The position numbers were made by a program, and so were the translations under genes. From Halococcus sediminicola (GTDB lineage: Archaea; Halobacteriota; Halobacteria; Halobacteriales; Halococcaceae), in assembly GCF_000755245.1 (NCBI RefSeq), contig NZ_BBMP01000011.1, positions 62,001 to 126,000 on the forward strand: a stretch of DNA of 64,000 bases, given 5' to 3'. Positions within the stretch are counted from its first letter, which is position 1. Each line of letters begins with the position of its first letter. Under the pieces are notes generated by a model. That model ran no database searches. It had not been told where the DNA came from and worked only from the letters and a program-made list of their open reading frames with translations. Positions 58,003 to 64,000 of this stretch are shown here, piece after piece.

Positions 58003-59466
58003 TCAGCCGCGCGCCGACCCCGAGCCGTCGCCGTCGTCCTCGGCGAACGGGCCGGCCGAGCGCACGCTCGGGCGTGCCTCGATGGCGGCGAAGAACCGCT
58101 CGACGATGAGGTCGTGGACGATGTCGGTGAGTTCGTCCTCGTCGCTCTCGCCGAGCAACCCCAACGGGATCTGTGCGCCGGCCATGTCGGCGTGGCCGCC
58201 GCCGCTGCCGATCTGGTCGAAGGCATCTCGCAGAGTCTCGCCGATGTCGAGGTTCGCCCCGCGCGTTCGTCCCGAACAGTAGACCGTGCCGTCGATGATG
58301 CCGTAGACGAGCGTCGTCCGCACGCCCTCGATGTCGAGCAACTGGTCGGCCGACTGCGCGAGCGCGTCGCGCTCGTGGAGGTCCGCGATGTGGCTCACGA
58401 GCACCGACCCGCGAACTTCACGGTTGGAGATGGCTCGCGCCATCGTTTGCAGTGTCTCGGCGCTCATGCTCGGCGTCGCGATCCGTTCGAGTACCGATTC
58501 GTCCGTATACGGCATGAGGAAGGCCGCAGCCTCGAAGTCCACGGTCGAGACCTCGCGCCGGAAGTCGTCCGTGTCGACGCGGATCCCGTACAGCAGCGCG
58601 GTCGCAACGGTCTCCTCGACGTCGATACCCAACTGGCGGAGGTACTCCACGAGCAGCGTGCTCGTCGCCCCGACGTCGCTACGGAGGTCGACGAAGCGTG
58701 CCTCGACCGGCGCGCGCGGAGGATGGTGGTCGATGAGCACGTCCACGGGCGTGTCCTCGGGCAGTTGGTCGTTGACGCCCGGCCGCGAGTGGTCGACGAG
58801 TGCGATGCCCCCGTAGTCGTCGATATCGCCCGGTTCGAGCTTGCGGAGGTCGACGTCGAGGACGTTGACCAGCGCACGGTTCTCCTGATGGGTGATGTCG
58901 CCGAAGTAGCAGATGTCCGCCTCGCGGCCGGTCGTGCGTGCGATCTCACAGAGCGCGAGCGCGCTCGCTATCGCGTCGGGATCCGGGTTGTCGTGGGTGA
59001 CGACCGCGAGCGACCCGTCGACCGAGCGCAACACCCGGCGGAGTCGCCGGGGCCGCATGCTCGCCTCGCCGATGCGCTCCATGAGGTCGCCGGCGACGGT
59101 CGCCTCCCCGTCAATGGTGCGGTCGGCGAGCGTCTCGATTTCCATCCTGACCTCGGCCGACGGCTCCTTGCCCGCGTACGCGAGCACGAAGGCGTCGGGA
59201 TAGTGCTCGCGGACGAGGTCGGTAGCTGCTCGATTCACCGCGGGGTCGTCGGCGGCCACGACGACGATGTCGACCGGTCGCGCCACTCCATCGAAGGTTT
59301 CGGGGTCGGTCGGGTCGGCTCGTCTGGCGGCGACGCGGTCGCTGCGGAGGGTCTCGATGCGGTGTTCGTTCTCACAACAGACCAACACCGACCCCCGGCG
59401 GTCGGCGAGCGCGCTCACGAGCGCCCGCCCGACCGATCCACATCCCAGCACGAGCCGCGAGACCAT
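58003..59466 (-). CDS. Rossmann (TrkA-N-like) plus DHH/DHHA1 phosphoesterase
   Basis: A 487-residue fusion. Residues 1-130 are a Rossmann domain of the TrkA-N/RCK type (RLVLGCGSVGRALVSAL). Residues of about 150-330 are a DHH domain with the metal motifs THDNPDPDAIASALAL, LVDHSRPG and VLIDHHPP. The end is DHHA1 with GSGGGHADMAGAQIP. DHH enzymes hydrolyse cyclic dinucleotides, nanoRNA or polyphosphate. The Rossmann domain may sense a nucleotide such as NAD or cyclic-di-AMP, which links it to K+ transport control. ATG 59466 has a TATA-like GTTTTAACC 25 bases upstream. It is divergent from the NADH dehydrogenase. Confidence 0.85.
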   Translation of the reverse strand: MVSRLVLGCGSVGRALVSALADRRGSVLVCCENEHRIETLRSDRVAARRADPTDPETFDGVARPVDIVVVAADDPAVNRAATDLVREHYPDAFVLAYAGKEPSAEVRMEIETLADRTIDGEATVAGDLMERIGEASMRPRRLRRVLRSVDGSLAVVTHDNPDPDAIASALALCEIARTTGREADICYFGDITHQENRALVNVLDVDLRKLEPGDIDDYGGIALVDHSRPGVNDQLPEDTPVDVLIDHHPPRAPVEARFVDLRSDVGATSTLLVEYLRQLGIDVEETVATALLYGIRVDTDDFRREVSTVDFEAAAFLMPYTDESVLERIATPSMSAETLQTMARAISNREVRGSVLVSHIADLHERDALAQSADQLLDIEGVRTTLVYGIIDGTVYCSGRTRGANLDIGETLRDAFDQIGSGGGHADMAGAQIPLGLLGESDEDELTDIVHDLIVERFFAAIEARPSVRSAGPFAEDDGDGSGSARG

Positions 59467-59577
59467 GCGAACGGCTGGATCCCGCGACGGTTAAAACCCC
59501 CCACAAGCGGGATGACGACCCGTCCACCGTCGGGGTCGTTTCAAAGCCTTTGTAACGGCTGCCCGCCCAGAGACGAT

Positions 59578-60732
59578 ATGACCGAAACCGTCGTCGTCCT
59601 CGGCGCTGGCTATGCTGGTGCCGGCGCGATCATGAGTCTCGAAGACGCCCTCGGCGAGGGCACCGACCTCGTCTGGGTCTCCGACAACGACTACCACCTC
59701 GTGCTCCACGAGGCCCATCGCTGCATCCGCGACCCGAATGTCCAGCAGGACGTCACGATACCCGTCGAGGCGATCAAATCGCCGAGTACCCGCTTCATCG
59801 AGGGCGAAGTCACCGGTCTCGACTGTGACGAGCGCGAGATCTCCCTGGGAGACGGCTCGACGGTAGCCTACGACTACGCGCTCGTCACGCTCGGTTCGCA
59901 AACTGCCTACTACGGCATCGACGGGCTGAAAGAGCACTCGCTCACCCTCAAGGGTCTCGACGACGCCTTCGAGATCCACGACCAGATAAAGGAAGCCGCC
60001 CGCGACGCGACCGACGACGATCCCGCACGGGTCGTCGTCGGCGGTGCCGGTCTCTCCGGGATCCAGACCGCCGGCGAGGTCGCGGAGTTCCGCGACATGC
60101 ACCACGCACCGATCGAGATCACGCTCGTCGAAGCGCTCGAAGAGATATTCCCGGGCAACGACCCCGAACTACAGGGTGCGCTCAGAAAGCGCCTGCTGGA
60201 GCGTGACGTCGAGATCTCGACCGACGATCCCATCACCGAAGCCGACGAAGAGGAGATCCACTTCCAGTCCGACGAGTCGCTCGCCCACGACGTGTTCGTC
60301 TGGACCGGGGGCATCACGGGCCGGGAGGCGATGAGCGACGCAAACTTGGAGAACGAACACAACCGAGTGAACGCCGACGCGACCTTCGAGACGAGCGACG
60401 ATCGGGTGTTCGCGCTGGGCGATTCGGCCATCGTCGACCAGCCGGGAGGACCCTGCCCGCCGACCGCACAGGCCGCCTGGCAGGCCGCAGAAGTCGCCGG
60501 CGAGAACGTCGCCCGCGCGCTCCACGGCCAGCCCCTCGCCGAGTGGACCCACGAGGACAAGGGTACGGTGGTGTCGGTCGGCGACAAGGCCGTCGCCCAC
60601 GACGTCGTCGGCGTCCCGGTCAACACCTTCGGCGGCCCGGCGGCGGAGTTCCTGAAGAAGGCTATCGCCGCGCGCTGGATCCGTGACGTCGGCGGGACGA
60701 CACGGGCGGCGCGCGCGTGGTCGGACCTCTGA
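59578..60732 (+). CDS. FAD-dependent oxidoreductase, probable type II NADH dehydrogenase
   Basis: A 384-residue flavoprotein with two dinucleotide-binding motifs, VVLGAGYAGAGAIM (FAD, residues 5-18) and VVVGGAGLSGIQTAGEVA (NADH, about 154-171), and the FAD-contacting RVFALGDSAIVDQPGGPCPP. This is the layout of NDH-2/sulfide:quinone reductase relatives, which pass electrons to quinone without pumping. Sulfide:quinone reductases have catalytic Cys pairs that are not apparent here. ATG 59578 has TTTGTAACG about 26 bases upstream. The large frame upstream of this ATG is a shadow. Confidence 0.88.
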   Translation: MTETVVVLGAGYAGAGAIMSLEDALGEGTDLVWVSDNDYHLVLHEAHRCIRDPNVQQDVTIPVEAIKSPSTRFIEGEVTGLDCDEREISLGDGSTVAYDYALVTLGSQTAYYGIDGLKEHSLTLKGLDDAFEIHDQIKEAARDATDDDPARVVVGGAGLSGIQTAGEVAEFRDMHHAPIEITLVEALEEIFPGNDPELQGALRKRLLERDVEISTDDPITEADEEEIHFQSDESLAHDVFVWTGGITGREAMSDANLENEHNRVNADATFETSDDRVFALGDSAIVDQPGGPCPPTAQAAWQAAEVAGENVARALHGQPLAEWTHEDKGTVVSVGDKAVAHDVVGVPVNTFGGPAAEFLKKAIAARWIRDVGGTTRAARAWSDL

Positions 60733-60787
60733 GAGCGCCTTCGACAGGACCTACGGGTTTTTCCGCGCTCGGCACCCACCGTCGAGC

Positions 60788-61480
60788 ATGCGCGTCGCGC
60801 TGCTGTCGGTCGGTGACGAACTGCTGGCCGGCGACACGGTGAACACCAACGCCACGTGGCTCGGCACGCGTCTCACCGAACGGGGCGCGGACGTCGAGCG
60901 CGCGGTCGTCGTCCCCGACCGTATCGACGAGATCGCCGCCACCATCTCGACCCTCCACGACCGCTACGACGCCGTGCTCGTGACTGGGGGTCTCGGTCCG
61001 ACCCACGACGATTTGACGATGGACGCCGTCGCGCGGGCGTTCGACCGCGACCTCGAAGAAAGCGACGAGGCGGTCGAGTGGCTCGAAGCACACGGTGGCT
61101 ACGAGCGCGACGACCTCGCGGCCGGCACGACCGATCTCCCGAGCGGGGCGCGTGTCCTCCACAACGAGGCGGGCGTCGCGCCTGGCTGCGTCGTCGAAGG
61201 GGTGTATGTGTTCCCGGGTGTGCCAGACGAGATGAAGGCGATGTTCGAATCGGTTGCCGAGGAGTTTTCAGGGACTGTCAACACCGTCGAGTTCGTCTAC
61301 GCCGACGAACCCGAGAGCGCACTGCTCGACAGAATAAAAGAAGTCCGCGAGCGCTTCGACGTTTCTGTGGGGAGCTATCCCGGCGAGCACGTCCGTCTCA
61401 AGGTCCAGAGCGCGGAGCAAGAGGAGGTCGCGGCGGCGGCCGACTGGCTCAGAGAGCACGTCACGCTCGTCGAGGAGTAG
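60788..61480 (+). CDS. CinA/MoaB-like molybdopterin-binding domain protein
   Basis: A 230-residue protein of the competence/damage-inducible CinA N-terminal type (COG1058). SVGDELLAGDTVNTNATWLG and LVTGGLGPTHDDLTMDAVAR are the signature segments of the MoCF-binding fold, and GVYVFPGVPDEMKAMFESV follows. Bacterial CinA also carries an NMN deamidase domain, absent here, as usual in archaea. A role in nucleotide clean-up or cofactor handling is possible. TTTTTCC about 25 bases upstream can be the TATA box. Confidence 0.88.
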   Translation: MRVALLSVGDELLAGDTVNTNATWLGTRLTERGADVERAVVVPDRIDEIAATISTLHDRYDAVLVTGGLGPTHDDLTMDAVARAFDRDLEESDEAVEWLEAHGGYERDDLAAGTTDLPSGARVLHNEAGVAPGCVVEGVYVFPGVPDEMKAMFESVAEEFSGTVNTVEFVYADEPESALLDRIKEVRERFDVSVGSYPGEHVRLKVQSAEQEEVAAAADWLREHVTLVEE

Positions 61481-61603
61481 TCAGCGGTAGAGATACGCCC
61501 ACCACACGGCGACGATGGCTAGTCCCGCGACGGTGACGGCGATACCGGCTCCGTTGATGATGCCCGTCTGCACGCCCTCCTGGAGGAGAACACCCGTGTC
61601 CAT
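61481..61603 (-). CDS. 40-residue single-helix membrane protein
   Basis: A short gene encoding MDTGVLLQEGVQTGIINGAG followed by IAVTVAGLAIVAVWWAYLYR: one membrane helix with an aromatic end. CTAAAGG on the minus strand (about 61624-61630) lies some 24 bases before the ATG, as in leaderless genes. It ends right beside the CinA-like stop, tail to tail, and is divergent from the ATP-NAD kinase gene. No family is recognised. Confidence 0.55.
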   Translation of the reverse strand: MDTGVLLQEGVQTGIINGAGIAVTVAGLAIVAVWWAYLYR

Positions 61604-61678
61604 ACGCGCCCTTGCCCGCCCGCCCCTTTAGGTCGTTCGAGTCGGACGGCTTTTGCCGGTGATAGTCGTACGGGAGAT

Positions 61679-62752
61679 ATGCGACGCCTCGGCTTCGTGG
61701 TGAATCCCATCGCCGGGATGGGCGGTCGCGTCGGACTGAAGGGTACCGATGGGAAGGTCACCGAGGCGCGCGAACGCGGGGCGGAACCGCGCGCACCCGA
61801 GCGCGCCCGCGAGGCACTCGAATCGCTGACCACCCACGAGGACGTCGAACTGCTCGCCGCGGGCGGCGCGATGGGCGAATCGGTCGCCACCGCGGTCGGT
61901 TTCGAGTGCGAGGTCGTCACCCATCCCTCCGAAGAGACGAGCGCCGAAGACACCCGCGACGCTGTTCGCGCGTTCGCGGAGGCGGGCGTCGACCTCGTGC
62001 TGTTCGTCGGTGGCGACGGCACCGCGGTCGACGTCGCCGAAACGCTCGCCGAACACGGTGAGGAGATACCGATATTGGGCGTGCCGGCCGGCGTGAAGAT
62101 TTATTCCTCCGTCTTCGCGGTCTCGCCGCGCGCGGCCGGCCACATTGCGGCGACCTTCGAGCGCACCGCAACCCGCGAGGTCAACGACATCGACGAGGAC
62201 GCCTACCGCTCGGGCGAGGTCCATACGGAGCTGAAGGCGCTCGCGGCGGTTCCCGTCGCCGAGGAGGTCCAATCGAGCAAGCAGCTCTCGGGCGGGAACG
62301 TCGAAACGCTCGCCGCGGGCGTCGCCGCCGACGCCGAGGCGGGCGTGACGTACGTGCTCGGACCCGGAAGCACGCTCGGCGCGATAAAACGCGAACTCGG
62401 GTTCGATGGCACACCACTCGGCGTCGACGTCTGGCGCGCTACGGACGAGGGTGGCGAACTGCTCGTCCGCGACGGCAGCGCCGACGAGATCGACGAGAGT
62501 CTCGGTGAGCACAACGTCGTGATGGTCTCGCCCATCGGCGGACAGGGGTTCGTCTTCGGGCGGGGCAACCAACAGATTTCCCCAGCCGTTCTCCGGGAAA
62601 GCGAAGTCGAAATCGTCGCCTCGCGGGCCAAACTCGACGATATCGGCGTGTTGCGAGTGGATACCGGCGACTCAGCCCTCGACGAGGACCTCCGTGGCTG
62701 GCGGCAGGTGCGCATCGGTCGCGTCGAGCGGCGGCTGCTGAAGGTCGTCTGA
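61679..62752 (+). CDS. ATP-NAD kinase family protein (COG3199-like)
   Basis: A 357-residue protein with GFVVNPIAGMGGRVGLKGTDG-type start (NPIAGMGGRVGLKG), FVGGDGTAVDVAETL (the GGDG motif of NAD/diacylglycerol kinases) and ILGVPAGVKIYSSVFAVSPR. The C-terminal part has VLGPGSTLGAIKRELG. Members of COG3199 are ATP-NAD kinase-like but most are untested; classic NadK in archaea is a separate family. It likely phosphorylates NAD or a related compound. ATG 61679 has GCTTTTG about 28 bases upstream. Confidence 0.85.
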   Translation: MRRLGFVVNPIAGMGGRVGLKGTDGKVTEARERGAEPRAPERAREALESLTTHEDVELLAAGGAMGESVATAVGFECEVVTHPSEETSAEDTRDAVRAFAEAGVDLVLFVGGDGTAVDVAETLAEHGEEIPILGVPAGVKIYSSVFAVSPRAAGHIAATFERTATREVNDIDEDAYRSGEVHTELKALAAVPVAEEVQSSKQLSGGNVETLAAGVAADAEAGVTYVLGPGSTLGAIKRELGFDGTPLGVDVWRATDEGGELLVRDGSADEIDESLGEHNVVMVSPIGGQGFVFGRGNQQISPAVLRESEVEIVASRAKLDDIGVLRVDTGDSALDEDLRGWRQVRIGRVERRLLKVV

Positions 62753-62830
62753 CTCCGTCGCTAGTAGAAGGGGGAGGTACTTTAGTGGCGTATAGTGAAG
62801 ATTAAGGCAACAGGGGGTCTCCGTGCCCGC

Positions 62831-63865
62831 ATGGTCGAAACGCGAAAGGTCCAGCGGCTCGGTCCCTCGACGCTGGCGATGACGCTGCCCGCCGAGTGGG
62901 CGCGCGCACACGGCGTCGAGAAGGGCGACGAGGTGTCGCTGCGCTCGGGCGGGAAGGGTACTCTCACAGTGCTGCCCGAATCCGCTCAGACCGAGGAGTC
63001 ACGGGCGACCATCCACGCCGCAAACATGGACGCGAGCGTGCTCGAACGCGCCATCGTCGCCCAGTACGTCCTCGGCCGTCGGGTCATCCACGTCGAGGTC
63101 GACGAGGGGACGCTCGACTCCTCGCACATCAACGCCGTCTACAACGCCGAAACCCAGTTGATGGGCCTCGGCGTCATCGAAGAAACTCCGGAGCGGATCG
63201 CCATCCGGTGTTCGGTCGATCCGGAGGACTTCACGCTCGACAACCTGCTCGAACGGCTCGAATCGACGGGTTCGACGATGCGCGACGAGGCGATGAAGGC
63301 GCTCGCGCTCGGCAACCCCGACTTCGCCGAGCGGGCGCTGAATCGCGAACGACAGGCGAACAAGATCTTCGTCCTCCTTCTGCGGCTGATCTTCACGGCC
63401 TACCAGAACCCCACCCTCGCGCGGGCGGTGGGTCTCGACGACGGCTTCCCGCTCATCGGCTACCGCTCGATCGCCAAGAACCTCGAACTCACCGCCGACA
63501 ACGCCGAAGACATCGCCACGATCGCCATGGAGTCGCCGGGTCACACCCTCGACGTCGACGACGCGACGATGCGACGCATCAGGGAGTTCACCGACGCCGT
63601 CGACGAGATCTCCGAACTCGCGGTGCGGGCCGCCGTCGAGCGAGATTTCGGGATGACCGTCGAGGTGCGCGAGCGCTTCGCCGAGATCAACGACCGCGAG
63701 AGCGAGATCCTCGACGACCTGCCCGAGATGGGCAACGAGGCGCTGTTGCGGGTGCGCGAAGTGCTCGTCAGCCTCGCTCAAACGGCTCAGTACGCCGTCC
63801 GCAACGCCGAAATCGCCACGAACCTCGCGCTCAACGAGGAGTCGGTTCACACGACCATCACGTAG
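62831..63865 (+). CDS. AbrB-PhoU domain regulator
   Basis: A 344-residue protein. Residues 1-45 are a SpoVT/AbrB-type domain (ETRKVQRLGPSTLAMTLPAE, AHGVEKGDEVSLR) and the rest is a pair of PhoU-like helical domains (RDEAMKALALGNPDFAERAL, EVREVLVSLAQTAQYAVRNA in related form). Such haloarchaeal proteins are thought to control phosphate uptake. ATG 62831 is preferred to GTG 62795: the TATA-like ACTTTAG (about 62778-62785) would start transcription near 62808, after that GTG, and METRKVQ-like starts are the norm. Confidence 0.85.
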   Translation: MVETRKVQRLGPSTLAMTLPAEWARAHGVEKGDEVSLRSGGKGTLTVLPESAQTEESRATIHAANMDASVLERAIVAQYVLGRRVIHVEVDEGTLDSSHINAVYNAETQLMGLGVIEETPERIAIRCSVDPEDFTLDNLLERLESTGSTMRDEAMKALALGNPDFAERALNRERQANKIFVLLLRLIFTAYQNPTLARAVGLDDGFPLIGYRSIAKNLELTADNAEDIATIAMESPGHTLDVDDATMRRIREFTDAVDEISELAVRAAVERDFGMTVEVRERFAEINDRESEILDDLPEMGNEALLRVREVLVSLAQTAQYAVRNAEIATNLALNEESVHTTIT

Positions 63866-63927
63866 CCCGCCCCTATGTCCGATCGCGTCCCGTCATCGGT
63901 TTAGGCTCCCACCCCCTATCGCGACCG

Positions 63928-64000
63928 ATGGACGACAGCGTGCTCGACGCCATTGGGTCGCCGCTGGTGCGAGTGGATTCGCCGCCGGGAACGACCGTCG
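63928..64000 (+). CDS. PLP-dependent cysteine synthase-like protein, partial
   Basis: The first 24 codons (MDDSVLDAIGSPLVRVDSPP...) match the start of haloarchaeal cysteine synthase/threonine dehydratase-type PLP enzymes, where D.IGxTPLVRV-like sequence opens the fold. The rest lies beyond the right edge. GGTTTAGGC (63898-63906) is a TATA box about 26 bases before the ATG. Only the N-terminus is visible, so the exact enzyme is uncertain. Confidence 0.65.
   Translation, partial: MDDSVLDAIGSPLVRVDSPPGTTV

Noticed and set aside
57910-59577. Plus-strand frame running into the NADH dehydrogenase gene
   Set aside because: It is the shadow of the Rossmann-DHH gene joined in frame to the true gene, which starts at ATG 59578 with its own TATA box.
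1-64000. CRISPR array, insertion sequence or provirus
   Set aside because: No regularly spaced repeats, transposase, integrase or structural phage genes were seen.

Overview
The window is chromosomal DNA from a haloarchaeon (class Halobacteria). The evidence is high GC with strongly G/C third codon positions, very acidic proteins (Asp/Glu-rich linkers), Tat-type lipoproteins, a tRNA-Met carrying an intron after position 37, TATA boxes 24-30 bases upstream of start codons (leaderless mRNAs), a trpDFEG operon, a class II ribonucleotide reductase and several protein families known mainly from Halobacteria. The genus cannot be told from the sequence alone. No CRISPR array, transposase, integrase or replication origin was seen.

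Layout. 1-9188: the start of a sodium symporter, a short-chain dehydrogenase, then a lactate-use locus made of two divergent units, lctP-dld and lutC-lutBA. 9223-10740: a HerA-like ATPase. 11036-12624: a lipoprotein of softer composition followed by about 0.7 kb without a convincing gene. 12625-15937: a TetR-controlled ABC-2 exporter, divergent from a CARDB-repeat surface protein (16096-18399). 18828-25874: a second export locus with a large CARDB surface protein, an RND/MMPL exporter, a TrmB regulator and a separately transcribed TetR gene. 26364-28767: tRNA-Met and small conserved haloarchaeal genes. 28858-35190: a sulfite-oxidase-family protein, nrdJ and an arylsulfotransferase-like protein. 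35226-39083: trpDFEG. 39214-41067: tRNA-Val, a lone lycopene-cyclase domain and a CBS-HPF fusion. 41092-45282: aerobic oxidase genes coxC and coxA with small membrane proteins. 45321-47047: two UspA proteins around a lipoprotein. 47050-56985: a livKHMGF-thioredoxin operon, acetyl-CoA synthetase and the large subunit of methylmalonyl-CoA mutase. 57064-64000: a CBS-ParB fusion, a Rossmann-DHH fusion, type II NADH dehydrogenase, a CinA-like protein, an ATP-NAD kinase-like protein, an AbrB-PhoU regulator and the start of a cysteine-synthase-like gene.

How it fits together. Several parts suit an aerobic heterotroph living on organic acids: lactate uptake and oxidation of both isomers, acetate activation, methylmalonyl-CoA mutase, a type II NADH dehydrogenase and a heme-copper oxidase. 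The liv transporter could bring in amino acids or another small solute.

The most unusual part is 12.3-26.2 kb. Two exporters of different mechanism (ABC-2 and RND) each lie beside a membrane-anchored CARDB-repeat surface protein. A 16-bp palindrome recurs at three promoter-like places: before the tetR gene, before the CARDB-RND operon, and at an orphan site at 12366. This suggests a TetR-controlled archaeal export system in which a surface-layer-like protein partners an RND pump.
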